The notes under the pieces were generated by a model. That model made no database searches. It saw only the letters and a program-made list of their open reading frames with translations, and had not been told where the DNA came from. The position numbers were made by a program, and so were the translations under genes. Of a stretch of DNA of 64,000 nt, positions 21,000 to 33,254 are shown one piece after another (the first letter of the stretch is position 1; each line of letters opens with the position of its first letter). Source of the DNA: Mermis nigrescens (lineage: Eukaryota > Nematoda > Enoplea > Mermithida > Mermithidae); the NCBI GenBank assembly GCA_036768485.1, contig JAVLUZ010000596.1, positions 186,001 through 250,000 on the forward strand, in the 5' to 3' direction.

Positions 21000-22270
21000 G
21001 TGGGTTTAGTCTATCATTCTACAAGTTTGTTGGTTTCAATGTAATTGTTGAACGTTATTATCACATGCGTTAATGGTTTGAAATTTTGGTTGGGTGGTGC
21101 CTGGCAATTTCTGGACGGAAATTCTCAATTTTCGGCTGAAAAAAAACTTAAATCGGTAAGAAAAGTCCCAATTTTTCTAAAAATAAGGGTCACAAATTAT
21201 CTGGCTTTGGTGGGATGTGGAAGGACTAGCTTTGGGTGGGGATTCTCCATTCCCTGTGACATGTATCTGTGCTTACAAGTGTGTCACATGATTTTTTCTG
21301 ATGCTTAACGTCTTTTTATGACTTTAAAGATTTTTAGGAAGACTCTTGTCAAAAAATCAGAAATTGGTTTACAATCTAATAAATTTTATGAGTTCAAAAT
21401 ATGCAAAAGCTTCTTGTACATTTAAAAAAGGATCTTTGAACAAAACATACTGGCATATTAGTCTTGAAAATGATTCAAAATTACATCCTTTTTATACTTC
21501 TGTGGTTGGAGCTATCATTTTTTTGATGTGGTAATTATTATTATTAAATAGTTTTAGGGCAAAATCAATCGTTTTTTCCCTAAAGAAGTTAGCGCAATGG
21601 TCTTGGTAAAAATGCGCAAACGGCCAAAGCGTTTTTGGGCAAAGCAATCACTGATGCTGTTGAATTTGGCCACTTGAGGAGTATTGGCAATATATTCGAC
21701 ATGAGATAATTTGTGGATGCAGTTATCCTTAGAATATTTGCTGCTTAGTGATGCACAATGGCAGAGCATCTATTACTAGATTTTAAAGTATGATTGAACT
21801 CTTTGTACAATGCATACACAATATGGGAATTCTTGGGGATGGCGGCTAAAAGAGTTTTTGAAAGTGCCTTTTTGGGCGTAGAAACATTATTTTTTCTGGA
21901 ATTTCTAACAATGTTTCTTTACAGTGATAAATACAAGAAAATGTGGTCAAAAATGATTGTTTGGCATAAGGCAATGGAGCCAATTTACCCCCTACTTTTT
22001 TGCTTCTTGTATGCTTAAATCAACTATTGTTTTTTAATCTTTTATATCAACTTAGGTCAAGAAGAATATGTTATACTAGCAGAAATAATGGAAAGCTTTT
22101 CAAAAGAGGGTTCAGATGATCTTTTATGAGGAATGGTACATATAAACAAAATATTTGATGTGTTCAGAAGCAATTTCAAATATTAAAACAATTTTTTTGG
22201 CGTTTTTTTGCGTTTTTTGATTACAGATGTAGGTTTTTATGGTGAAAAATAAAAAAATAGTGATTCCACA
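21000..22270. other. Non-coding; weak short open frames
   Basis: Short open frames (for example 21346-21534 and 21794-22018) exist. One has a loose RT-like look (YWHISLENDSK) that is too short to call. Nothing else was recognised. Confidence 0.35.
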
Positions 22271-22274
22271 AAAT

Positions 22275-22812
22275 TTTTTGCAATTTATTTCAACAATAAA
22301 ATATTTTTTTAATGCTCCATGTGTCATATACTTAAAAATTTAGGTCATACAAAATTATTTAAAACTGATGCATATATCTTAGACATCAGAATTTGTATTT
22401 TACTTTTTCTTCTCTTATGATCTTTTTATTAGTAAGTAGAGCCTGATTTTTAAACCTCAAAACACTTTTAATGCCTCTTTCAGCAATTCTTAATTTTTTG
22501 TATCCTATACAGACCCCAGAATTTGTGTAATTCCAGGATCTAATTTTTAAAATTTTTTGGTTTCTTGTGATTTCATGATGTCAAGATGAATATTTTTGTA
22601 AAAGACGTTGATTCTTTGCCTGACAAGAAATTGTTTATGGTTACAATTTCTATAATTAGCAGTACTTTGAAGTTTTATCATGTTATTTCCTTCCATTTGA
22701 AATAATCGTATTCATTGTTGCAACTAAAATAAAATATTTTTTATGCTCCATGTGTCACATTCTAAAATGTTTAGGTCATACAAAAATATTTAAGGCTTGC
22801 AGCATATATCTT
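22275..22812. repeat. Direct repeat pair, about 105 bp, 430 bp apart
   Basis: The segments 22275-22382 and 22705-22812 share AATAAAATATTTTTT, TGCTCCATGTGTCA, TTTAGGTCATACAAAA and GCATATATCTTA in the same order. The function is unknown; they may be the ends of an LTR-like or duplicated sequence. Confidence 0.7.
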
Positions 22813-23471
22813 ATCCCTGAATCATGAGGATAAATGAACATTAATAAAATCAATGTTATATAATTTTAGAGAGATATCCTCAATATGCAGCAACCTAACA
22901 AGGCTGAGGTGCATAAGGGTGAGCTAATAGTATCCTTCAATCAGTTTTGAGAACCAAATGACAAATTACTTCAAGAACCATGTTTTTGCTCATCAGTGCT
23001 TGATTTCTACAATGTGCTGTCTCAGTGACAAAAACCATACATTAAACTGCAAACTTATTGTGCCTTGTAAGCGTGTAATATAGGTGCACAAAGTCTGGGT
23101 CAGCAGGGACAGAGGTAAAATCCCCAGAATCCAGATAAGTAAAATTATTGTTTGCGCTCTTACTGTAGTCAAGTAATGAAAATGATCAAAATAGCCTGCA
23201 TAAAAAGTTTTTTGGTTATACTGAATTTTTCAGCATGTTTGATTTGTTCTGACTGCTTTGTATTGCTTTTTAGCTAAAAATGTGGAAATTGAACAATTGG
23301 GCTAGATATTTCGAGTTTTCCAATCATTATGCACATTTTTTTGTTTTTTTCTAATAAATAGCACACAAAATTTTTGATCTGGAGCTAGGTACAATTTTGC
23401 GATTTTTACTTTGTCTTCAAAAATGATGCAGAAAATCTTATATCCACTAAATATCACCGGCTAGGACATAC
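22813..23471. other. Nothing recognised
   Basis: AT-rich DNA without recognisable genes or repeats. Confidence 0.35.
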
Positions 23472-23677
23472 CATAGGTGAGCAGCACTAAAATTCCAGAA
23501 GGGAGTGAGTGCAAGATTTTTCATAGGTCAAAATTGGTCTTAGAAATGGTAGTATGGCGAATAAACAAAATTTCTAAATGTTTCTCATTGAGCACTATCC
23601 ATTGGCATAAAAAAAATTAAATTCTGGGAGTTATTTGGCATTCTGGTATAAGGGTGCATACCCCTTGCCCACTTGTG
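23472..23677 (+). mobile_element. A-family element (A4), TSD GKACATAC
   Basis: It starts CATAGGTGAGCAGC and ends GCCCACTTGTG. The flanks are GGACATAC and GTACATAC. The copy is shortened in the G-rich part but keeps CACTATCCATTGGCAT. Confidence 0.75.
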
Positions 23678-24289
23678 GTACATACCTACCTGGCTGATTG
23701 TTCAGTGGGGGTAATGCCCTCTTACCATACATGGGCTGCAAGAAATTCTGGGGGTCTGGATAAGTGATATCGCCAAAAGTTTACGGAATATAGAATGGGG
23801 TCTACAGTAACCTGCACGGGGTGTGAAACCTCCAGATCCCATGCCCATATATTTTCCTTGCGCCTAAGTGCATGTTTAATGCTTGTGTCAGTTAGTCATT
23901 TTGCATATTAAATATAATGTATGAAGATGATGTATTTGCGATCTCTCTATGTTTCTAATCCTTGTCCTTTTTTATACATGGGCAGGATAAATTAAGGGGT
24001 TTGATTTCATTTGTTTGAGAAGGACTTGTATTGTGTGGATTTTTGCTTATAGTATCAATTTTGTGCCTTCATTTGATAGACAGAATCTTTGAGATTAGTT
24101 CGAAAAAGTTAAAAATTTTCCAAATTTTTCACAGAAAATGTGCATTGTTAATTTTGAAATTGGCGTAAAACACCCAAAAAATGCTCGAGAGATCATTATA
24201 ATAAGTAAAAAAGTCCTTGTTTTGTCAATAAATGACTGTTCTGACATAAGAAAATAAACTATATAGAGTCAAAAAAGTCAGTAAATGTC
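23678..24289. other. Nothing firm; short G-rich remnants
   Basis: A short ACATGGGCTGCAAGAAATTCTGGGGG-type A fragment lies near 23725-23755 (words ATGGGCTGCAAG and ATTCTGGGGG). The remainder is AT-rich and unassigned. Confidence 0.35.
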
Positions 24290-24652
24290 ATTTAATGAAA
24301 TTTTGAAGTGTGTTTTTGGTCGCAAAAACGGTGGGTACGCATTAAAAACATCGTTTTTTGGCATTTCTGACAATGCTATATTTTCATAAAGCATAAAAAC
24401 ATAAAAAAATTTCAAAAAAATCAATAAAAAGTCCAATAAATTGAACAAAATATAGTCAAAACATGAGTATATGGTGCAAAGTGCCAAAAATTTTACAATT
24501 TTGAGTAAAAAGATAGGTAGAAACGATTTAAAAAGCACTATTTCTACAAATTTTCTGGAAATATTTGTGAACTTTGAAAAATCGTGAATTCTGGTGGGGG
24601 AAGGTGAAAAAATTCCTCGGGGGGCCCTCCAAACCCCTCAAGATCATGTATA
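24290..24652 (+). mobile_element. E-family element, approximate ends
   Basis: It shares with the 43287-43685 copy, in order, the GGTCGCAAAAACGG-like block, TAAAAACATCGTTTTTTGGC, TGGTGCAAAGTGCCAAAA, TTGAGTAAAAAGATAG and the end words GATCATGTATA. The left end is uncertain and no duplication was resolved. Confidence 0.55.
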
Positions 24653-24689
24653 GTTTTGATCAGACATGAAACAGATGGGAAGGAGATCC

Positions 24690-24945
24690 CTATAGTTGGG
24701 CAGCACCAGAATTGTGGGGGAAGGTGTGACGTGATGGGGTGCAAGCTTTTAAACAGTCAAAAAATGGTCTTTAAAATGGTGGTATGGCGAAAAGACCATT
24801 TTTTCTTATTGAGCACTATCCATTGGCACAAAAATCGCGAAAGAAACAAAAAAAAACTTTAAAATTCAATTCAGGGGGATATTCTGGTTTTTTTGGGGGT
24901 ATTTGGCCTTCTAAGGGGAAGGTCATCCCCTAAAAATGGCCTTGG
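24690..24945 (+). mobile_element. A-family element, diverged (A5)
   Basis: It begins TATAGTTGGGCAGCACC and contains GTCAAAAAATGG, GGTGGTATGGCG, GAGCACTATCCATTGGCA and a shortened G-run. The right end is degraded and target duplications are not visible. Confidence 0.6.
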
Positions 24946-25234
24946 ACACCCACCAAAAAAAACGAGCTGCTACTTGTCTGGTGTTGATTATGGCTGAATA
25001 ATACAAAATTCAACTACTGATGGATGACTTTATTGACTTTAACATGCAGGCACACCTAGGCAATGCCCCATATTGGCCCATCACCAGGACGGGCCAATCA
25101 AAAGTTAAAAAGAGCAAAGGGATAGCTTGGACGAGATAGATTTTTGGAGATAAATTAAGGAAATGCTTAGCTACTGTATCTCATGATCACTTTGCAAAAC
25201 ATGCACATGAATCATCTTATTACACTATTTGACC

Positions 25235-25965
25235 CTTTTTCACGGATGGACCCACCTCTTTTAGTGACTGACCCACTGATTAAGCTGAACAACCAACCTT
25301 TTTCAGGCATGGACCCACCTTTTTCAGGGACAGGCCCACCTTTTCTGGGACTGACCCACTGATTAAGCTTAATAAACCACTTTTTTCAAGGCACAGACCC
25401 ACCTTTTCCAGAGACAGACCAACCTTTTTCAAGCACGGACTCACCTTTTTCAGGGACAGATACACTTTTTTCTGAGACTGACTTACTCACCTTTTTTGGA
25501 GACAGACCCACCTTTTTCAGGCATGGACTCACTTTTTCTGGGACAGACCCACCTCTTTCTGGGACTGAATCACTGATCAAGCTGAATGACCCACTGTTTT
25601 CAAGGATGGACCCACCCTCTTTAGGGAGAGACCCACCATTTTCAGAGACAGACTCACCTTTTTTAGGCCCGGACCCACCTTTATCGGAGATGGACCCACC
25701 TTTTTCAGGCACGGACCCACCTTTTTCAGGGACAAACCCACCTTTCTCTGGGACTAAAACTCACTAATTAGGCTGAATGACCCACTTTTTAGGGATGAAC
25801 CCACCCTTTTCAGGCACAGACATACCTTTTACAAAGACAGACCCACCTTTCTTAGGCAAGGACCCACCTTTTTTAAGGTGCAGTCCCACTTTTTTCTGGG
25901 ACTAACCCACTGATTAAGCCGATGGACCAATTTTTTCAGGGACGGACTCACCACTTTTTCACACA
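25235..25965. repeat. 21-bp minisatellite with larger periodic units
   Basis: Degenerate copies of a 21-bp unit of the type GGACCCACCTTTTTCAGGNAC repeat over 700 bp. They are interrupted every 130-300 bases by CTGATTAAGCTGAATGACCCACT-like spacers (core word TTAAGCTGAA). Because 21 is a multiple of three, the minus strand stays open over long stretches with a PEKGGSV-like heptapeptide. That openness is a by-product of the unit length and not evidence of a gene. The array ends at the C-terminal relic of a hAT transposase. Confidence 0.8.
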
Positions 25966-26740
25966 AGACATACAAGACTTTCGCAACACATGCAATATGT
26001 CTGCACCAGGATCAGCAGAACCGGCTGGAACCACTAAGGCAATTAGTAGTAAGTTTTTTATATCTTTCATCCATGGCAGTGAAGCGTCTTTCATAAAATG
26101 AGTCCAGAATTGAATGACATTCATAACTGATTTTTGTCTGCACATTTCTTCTGGTTTGTTGGATAATGCTAAGACTAAGGCCCACAATTTTGCTAACACT
26201 TGTGTATGATTGTTGAACCCAAGAACGTTGCTGTTTTGATAATTTCATCAGTTCCATAATCAAGCAGTAGACATTTGTCTACTGGAATTGAATCTGAAAT
26301 CAAATGCATCTAACATCTTTAAATTTTCACTTGGGAAATAATCCCAAATTTCTTCTGAAACGCCTTCAGTGATAGTAATTCATAATTCACTTAGTTTTGA
26401 AAATTTTGGAGATTGAGTTCGTGTATTACTGGCTTTTTGCTCTAATTCAATTTCTTTAAATAACACCTTGCAGTTGATTTGATCAAGGTCCTTCAGCATG
26501 CACTTCCTCCAAGCAAGGTCTTTAAAACATTTTGCTTCTTGCAAGAAAAGCGATAAATAGTCATCATTTTTTCCATTAAAGCTTAACTCAAGTTCAGTAA
26601 TGCAGCTTGCTCTTTTTCTTCCAATTAACACACCGAGTTTTTCTTACAGCAATTTGGAAAAAATCTGCAAACAATTTAGGACATCAATTAAATATATATT
26701 AGTATGGTTAAAAACCTTGGAGATATCAAGGATTCAGTGC
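25948..26740 (-). pseudogene. hAT-type transposase C-terminal remnant
   Basis: Frame-shifted pieces read leftwards. They include FKDLAWRKCMLKDLDQINC, a LDAFDFRFNSSRQM block, FWTHFMKDASLPWMKDIKN and LLLIALVVPAGSADPGADI. The last resembles the hAT dimerisation domain, where a run of small hydrophobics and an S-x-x-x-E-R motif close the protein; here the E-R is lost. Several stops are present. The N-terminal and catalytic parts were not found. It is a plausible relative of the machinery that moved the 8-bp-duplication families here, but no direct link is shown. Confidence 0.5.
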
Positions 26741-28955
26741 TTTGCACCATATGTGAAGAATTTTTTATAATTCTGGCTCAAGCATGATCAAAAGCCTAAA
26801 CGTTTATAGCCTTCTGAGTGGGAGAATTCTTTTTCTCAAATAGTTAGACTTTTCTGTTCTTATGGAATAAAGCGTGTTGCAAAATGCAAAATATGCAATG
26901 TTTCTAAGCTATCACAACAGACTTTCCAATATTTAAATCAGTGCATGTTGGTCCGCCGCACACTCCCTCTTGCCCAAACCCTGGATTCTGGCTTGTTAAC
27001 ATATAAGAGCGCATACAGGCATGGGGTCAGTTGCCCTCTTGACAACACATTGGCGGTCTGAGGGTATACACACCCCTCCAGAAGTTGAAAATCCCTGCAT
27101 ATTACTGTTAGACTCAGCCAGAATTCTGTTTTCAGTCACATTGTTGGCGATGTTCTGCAATTTTTGGCGATTTCACCCCACAATTTTCTATCTCCCCATT
27201 TATGCTTTTAAGCAAAAATAATTTTTGTGAGTTAAGATAATGCACAGAACAGAATAAAAATTTACATCTTCTTTATCAATAAATCCCAAAAATTTTGATG
27301 CTCCACATTTTAGGATCCTTGTTTTCTTTTCATTTGTTGTAAGTGCACCAAAACAACTTAATTATTCATGTTCTATTAAGAGGATATACATTTTTTTGAT
27401 AAGTTTGATTTTATAAGTGAATTGGGTGGAGCATGTGTGGATGCGTCAGAAATGCACTCAATTTTGTGTGTCTGCAAATGTATCCCAAAATATAGGGTCA
27501 CAATTCTTTGAGCCGCCTCTTAACCTCAAATAATACCTGCATGTCTCTGCTTAACTACCCATTATGTCTTTACTTTTTACCCCAACTCGATTTTTATTGG
27601 AAACTTGTCCTTAAATTTTGCATATGTGCATAGGCGTGATGTTTAATAGAGGCACATTTTATTTCACTTATGTTCAACAATAATCGCCATGACAGCAAAC
27701 ATAATTAAACAGCAGTTTACTTTAAATTCACTTTTTCACTTAGAATACCCAGCAACTCTGATTATTGCTCCGGAGTAAATTTCAACATACGTGCAAGCAA
27801 TTCTTAGATGACTGTTGTAGATGCACTTCTTGCATGGAAAGCATGCTATTGCAAGGGTTTCAGTGTGAGTAAACCTGTTTTGAATTAAGTGGCAAATAAG
27901 TCAAAGCATGCACCATTAGGAATTGAGACTTTAACTCAGTATCCTCAATGGTATGGACAATTGCCGATTGATTGGTTCCTAATTTGAAAAACGCTCATTT
28001 AAACGCTTATTGGCATTGACAAAACAAGAAACTAAGGTGGCGGGGTTGGGAGTGGGGTGGCAGCTGTTTTATTGGCCCAACATATGTTGTGAAACAAAAA
28101 TGATAACAATTTATAGTCAATTTTGACCATCTTTGAATTGTGATTTCCAACAAAAGATTTTTGTACAAATATCCAAAATTGCAAACAGAAAGGAACAACA
28201 GCTTACAATGGAGTAAAAGCGTAATTCAAGAGGGTGCACCTAGCAAGGGCAGTGACCAAAGGTGCACACATTCAAAAGTTTTGGGAGGGAAGTAAACCAG
28301 GTTTCCTTGGAGGGGGAGTAAATGAGTAATTTTTTGCCCATTTAATGTTAAATTTTTGACAAATTTCGATACTTAATTCATTTTATTTCATTTTTCATGA
28401 GTATTTATACTCTATTTGCATAAAAACAGTAACAATAAGGGCGCTTAAATGACCTGCAATGTAATATCTAAAATAGTGGAAGAAAATTGTCTAAAAAAAT
28501 TAATTGAACAGGCTACTGCTCAAAAAATTATTATATGTACCTACCACTGTACTGTTAGACATCATTCATCACTTTTTCATGGTTTGAGCAACAGGTTTGG
28601 TCTCAAAACGGCCTGAGGGGGTTTGCCTTCTAAAAGTTGTGGTAGTGGGGATAGCCCCCATAACCCCCAGTGTGCATGTGTGGCAGTGACCAAGTTCTTA
28701 AGCTACAAAAAATTTCAAACAAAAAGGTTGACAAAGTGATGGTCAGGCGCAAACACCTTTTTCAACATTTTTCTGCAAACACTATAAACTACATAATTTC
28801 AAAAAATTGCAAAAAATGGAACTTACAAAAATTTTAGTTTTGGGGATTTGTGGGATTTTGAAAGTGCACACTTTCCCTAATACATCTTCCTCCAATTCCA
28901 TGTTAAAAGGAGGAGGGTTGTGTTAGAAGTACAAAGCATTTATGTCATATGTCAG
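26741..28955. other. AT-rich stretch, small repeat fragments only
   Basis: A short fragment with CACCCCTCCAGAAGTTGAAAAT lies near 27066 (A-like). A diverged piece at about 28595-28850 has the order of A/E-family blocks (G-run, AAACACCTTTTTCAACATTT, CAAAAAATTGCAAAAA). No coding domain or RNA gene was recognised. Confidence 0.4.
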
Positions 28956-29688
28956 CAGGCTCGTATCCAGGTGGGGCGCTCCCCCCCAAAATGGAAATTT
29001 TTTTTGTTTCTCCCAAGGATCCCGTAAAGGGAAAAATGGAAAATGAGCAAAGTGAGTCTAAAACACTACCAAAACGGGTTTTAGCATACTTTAGAACTGG
29101 TGAACTCAAAATTTTCCAGCACTTTGCGCCGGATTTATTGTTTATGTAAAGTTTTGCCTTTTAAATTGCTCAAAACTGTTCAAATTGAAGTTAGCATGCA
29201 GAGCATATCAATTTTTTCCAGCGCCATGCGCTCAATTCATTATTCAGCTATAGTTTGTGCCTTCTAGTTCACTCGAAACAGCTCAAATTTTTGGTTTTAT
29301 TGTTTATAGGTTTTTTGTCATCTAGCCCATTAAAATTTGAGCTTGACATGCAGATTACGTCAAATTTTTTTGGCACTTTGCGCCAAATTATTTGTTATCT
29401 GTATTGGTTCTCTCTATAAAGCACAATGATCTAATACAAAGACTTGAGATAAGGAATAATTTGTTGAATGATGAGAAATCAGTTGGGCAGATAGCTCAAA
29501 CAATAAATTTGCGCTTTATCAGTAAGAGATATGTTAGAAATTTTTTTGAAATTTTACTTCACCATTGGATAGAGCTTGCCAAGATACGCTCAAAACTGTC
29601 ATTATTTTCACATATCTCCTGATGGTTCTTGAGATATGTGACCTCAAAAATTTTCGGCCCCTTCCCCTAAACTAAAATCCTGGGCCTG
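28956..29688. mobile_element. F-family element (F1), TSD TATGTCAG
   Basis: The ends CAGGCTCGTATCCAGG and AAAATCCTGGGCCTG form inverted repeats, flanked by a perfect TATGTCAG. Internally, modules carrying imperfect palindromes of the GGCGCTTTGCGCC type recur. It is non-coding; the 8-bp duplication fits hAT or a similar superfamily. Confidence 0.85.
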
Positions 29689-30404
29689 TATGTCAGCATA
29701 AATTAAGAGCAAGAAACATTCATTACATGTGACAATAATTCTCAGGATACTCAAAGGCATTGTTGAACAATAAAGTGCCATGGTACTTGCTTTTGCCTTC
29801 TACCACATGATACAAAGGCATAGCCAAAAAATGTTCATCATCAACATGCATGATGCCAAAAGCATACAATCCAGGCAAAACGTGCTCACCTGGAATTACC
29901 CGCAAGATGCTGTGTGCATCACAAAATACATACCTGAATTATATATTATAAAAGCTAGATAATCTTCAATACAGATTCATTTCAAGAACAGATTTGTTAA
30001 ATTTTTTTGATTTTATGAAGTCTGGAGGAAGTCATAATTTTAATCACAAGAAATATTTCAAGGAGTCTCAAAAATAGTTTGGTAGCGTAGGGGACTTTTT
30101 TACCTTACTTTTACTTATTTCTAATCATAAGCAACGCCCAAATCATAAGCAGCGCACATATTTGAATATTTTTGACATATGTGTTCTTTTTAACTCATTT
30201 TTTCTACTTTCTAAAGATAAGCAGTGCTAAAGAAATTCTTGGAAGTTATTGACATCATAATTAAAAATAAGATTCAATCAACATGATTTTGCTAACCTAA
30301 AGATTCAATGAAAATTTCATTAACCCATGAACTATGCGTTATCTTCAAAATTCAAAGATAGCTATGCATTTGCATGTGTGTATGCTATAACATACGCATT
30401 GATA
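29689..30404. other. Nothing recognised
   Basis: AT-rich DNA; the small open frames on both strands have no domain. Confidence 0.35.
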
Positions 30405-31490
30405 CAGTTGGCGCTCATTATAGTGGACACCAGGGAACCTTTAACAATCGTCCACTATGGACAATTGTCTACTCTAACGGGGTTTTTGAACAACCACTTT
30501 TTTATCTCATTATGAACACATGTGATACAATGATATCTACTACTGACAACGTACTACAAAATTAGGGCAAAAAGCAAACATAAGTGTTGAACAAACTATT
30601 TCTTCATGAAATCATTGATTTTAGACTGCCTCAAGAACTAATGAATTTCTCATTTGGACAATTTTGAACTGCTGACAACATTCTCAAAACTTCTTCACAA
30701 TCCTGCTAGCAATGAAAATAGTATCAAATAACTTTTATAGCCTTTTCTGCTTCTTTCAGCATAGGAAAAAGTATCTTGACAAATTCATGATGATCCATAT
30801 TTTCATTTGTTGTTTTTTAGCATCTTTAATTAATTTAAGTTCTGGCTTCATTCTTACTGCTTAAGACTCAGGCATGCATGATTGTTTTTTGATGCATTTC
30901 TATGCAGAACAATTTTTGAAGTCAATCACTGGCCTCTCATGCTTGCATACATTACATACAATTGTTTCTTCTAAAGTTGAACAGCCAAAAGGATTAAAGC
31001 GAGATAGCATAGCTCACTGATTCATGTAGCTGTCCACTACAATACAAGTGGCCATCCACTATAATAAGCAATTTTTGTATAGAAAATGTATGACGGGGAC
31101 CATACGTGGGCAGCATCAGAACTCTGGGGGATGCAAGATTTTTCAAAGGTCAAAAAATGGCCATTAAAATGGTGGTGTGGCAAAAAACACTATTTTCAAC
31201 ATTTCTTGTCAAGCACTATCTATTGACATCAAAACATTGCAAAAAAACAAAAAAATTCAAAAATAGAATTCTGGGTGGTATTTTAGTTTCCCGGGGGGGT
31301 GCATACCCCCAAACCCCCATGCCCAGGTGTAACAGAGACGCATGAGTTGTCCACTATACACAATAGTGAGCATCTACTATAATGGTTTTTTCATATTTGT
31401 GGATACTAAATTTGGCCGAGACCAGGGCAAACTGTCCACTATAAGCATAAAGTCCACTATAAGGGGGTGCAATGTAATGAGCACCAACTG
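30405..31490. mobile_element. Pogo/Tigger-like non-autonomous element, TSD TA
   Basis: The terminal inverted repeats CAGTTGGCGCTCATTATAG and its partner (reverse complement CAGTTGGTGCTCATTACAT) are each flanked by TA. This is the signature of Tc1/mariner-pogo elements, whose ends often read CAGT...TATAGTGGAC. Several more TATAGTGGAC words lie inside both arms. No transposase frame remains. An A-family copy is nested at 31101-31331. Confidence 0.75.
31101..31331 (+). mobile_element. A-family element (A6) inside the pogo-like element
   Basis: It begins CATACGTGGGCAGC and ends GCCCAGGTGTA. The flanking 8-mers ACGGGGAC and ACAGAGAC match at six positions. The middle keeps AAAAAATGGCC and a shortened G-run. 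Confidence 0.75.
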
Positions 31491-31908
31491 TATACTGACC
31501 TAGTTATTGTACATTTTATTTGCATAAAATAATTGTCACCTTTAAACAGTAGGTCCATATGACAATGCACCAATTACAAAAAGCAGATGCTTGGAAAACT
31601 TTAACATTAACCAATTTGCTGATGCTCCCCATCAAATTGTAAAATGCTTATTTAAGAGTTTCAGCCACCTCGCCTTTTCATATTCTAATTTTACAAGATT
31701 TTCATTCATAATTTTTAATATATTAATTTATTTTTATTTATTAATTTTTAATATATTCATTATTTTTAGGGACCCACCCACCCTCTTGGCTGGAAGTCAA
31801 ACGGGGCAAACCATCAGCCATTGCCCAGGTATGCATGCAGGGATGAAAAAATTGGATGTCTTTGTCATATAGTCTTCAAATTTTTTATATTACTGCTGCT
31901 GCTATCAC
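31491..31908. other. Nothing recognised
   Basis: AT-rich DNA, including a run of TTTATTTATT-type words around 31715-31765; no gene or clear element. Confidence 0.35.
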
Positions 31909-32492
31909 CAGGGGCAGATTTAAGGGGATGGCGGTCCCATTAGCCCAGAATAGTTGAGGAGATGAAGAATGGAGATGTAATTTTTAATGATTTATGGCCG
32001 TCAGTGATCATAATTTCACAAATTACTCACATTTCTTTACTTTCTGAGCAGCTTGGAAACCATTTTTTTGCTCATGGACTAGGCTTTAAAACAATTTCGA
32101 GAGCAGAAACAGCAATTCCAGAATAGATTTATTCTATTTTCAAGCAAACTTCTCATAAGTTTAAGAAATTTTGCGTCAAATGCTGCAAGTATAGTAAATG
32201 TTGCAGTAAATCAAGCTTCTAAACATCCTGCTGCTTAAATTTCACAAATTTTCTGGTGCTTTGTGCTTGATTATCACTAGAATAAAAGAAATTTAATAAT
32301 TTTCTCACACAAAATTGTCAAAAATTTCAAAATTTTTGGGAAAAAGCTTCGTCAAAAGTTATTCCTACAAAAGTTGACAACTTAAAACGCCAATAAACGC
32401 TATTTCTCATGTGAATGGCGAATTTTAGGACCTATTTTTGACTGTTTTTTTTGGAAAATTTGGGGTACCACAAAATCCTAGATCCGCCACTG
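31909..32492. mobile_element. F-related element (F4), TSD GCTATCRC
   Basis: The left end CAGGGGCAGATTTAAGG and the right end (reverse complement CAGTGGCGGATCTAGG) are inverted repeats. The flanks are GCTATCAC and GCTATCGC. The CAGTG terminus and 8-bp duplication are typical of hAT elements. It ends about 30 bases before a splice-acceptor-like site. Confidence 0.8.
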
Positions 32493-32523
32493 GCTATCGC
32501 TTAGCCATACTTTTTAGTTGCAG

Positions 32524-32775
32524 TCTACAATTTGTGATCTCTGCACTAGTGCACACGCAGGCAGGTGCCCAATGATGCGGTTGAACACTTGCTACCATTG
32601 TGGAGATCCGAGCCACAGAGCCAAAAATTGCCCATTGCCCAATATTCATTGGGCAGCTGCATTGAAGGCTGATAGAAAGTGGCGGCAGCTCCGCAAGTCA
32701 TTGACTGCAGATACACTTATGGAAAAACAAGGTTTCTTGTGGTCTGCAGTCATGCCAAAACCCAAGCAGACAAAG
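32524..32775 (+). CDS. Candidate exon with two zinc knuckles (phase 0-0)
   Basis: A 252-base open block is bounded by a pyrimidine-rich TTTTTAGTTGCAG acceptor and an AAAG/GTAAAG donor, both in phase 0. It encodes 84 residues with CDLCTSAHAGRC (C-x2-C-x3-H-x3-C) and CYHCGDPSHRAKNC (C-x2-C-x4-H-x4-C). A Trp- and Lys-rich stretch follows. Zinc knuckles bind RNA or single-stranded DNA. No neighbouring exon was recognised, so this may be one exon of a host gene with long introns or part of an exapted Gag. There is no ATG inside at the start, consistent with an internal exon. Confidence 0.5.
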
Positions 32776-33254
32776 GTAAAGCATTTTTGAAAATGTGTAA
32801 GAGTAACATAGCAAAGTTACAGTAGTTTTGCTTATTGTGTTGCATATATATAAATGTGGAATGGGACAATTTGGCGCCACACTTTTGAAATATTAAATAT
32901 TATTTACATTTCATTTATGATAATAAAATTATAATTATTATTTATAATTTATGATAATTTTATTTAATTTATTTATTTATCAGCAAATTATTTTTCATAT
33001 TATATTTGAGCAGTTTCCAAGCAACTGTAACTTATATAACACTGAAACCATATCAACAGATATGAACGGCAAAAACTTTCTGAGGATGAAAAGCTAAAAC
33101 TGTCTCTGAAATCCCTTCTGAGACTAAAAAACAAAGTATATGTGCGATTTTGATACTAAAGACCATTAAAACGTACAAACAAGATACTTTCTGAGGTTTT
33201 TGCAAAAAAGTGCCAATTCTCAGGGTGGGATTTTATTGTGAAAACCCTCCCAAC
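32776..33254. other. Putative intron and AT-rich DNA
   Basis: If the zinc-knuckle exon is real, this is the start of its downstream intron. Nothing else is recognisable except an AT-rich run with repeated TTATTTATAATTTATGATAAT-like words near 32910-32985. Confidence 0.35.

Noticed and set aside
21346..21534. Possible RT fragment (YWHISLENDSK)
   Set aside because: Only a few residues fit the RT pattern and no neighbouring RT block could be found on either side.
22124..22327. 67-codon minus-strand frame near the direct repeats
   Set aside because: Biased AT-rich composition with no domain; probably chance.
25386..25712. 108-codon minus-strand frame with GGS/EKG heptapeptide repeats
   Set aside because: It is the translation of the 21-bp minisatellite; openness follows from the unit length and no start context or domain supports a protein.
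25235..25965. Possible CRISPR-like array
   Set aside because: The repeats are degenerate, contiguous and lack unique spacers; the context is eukaryotic.
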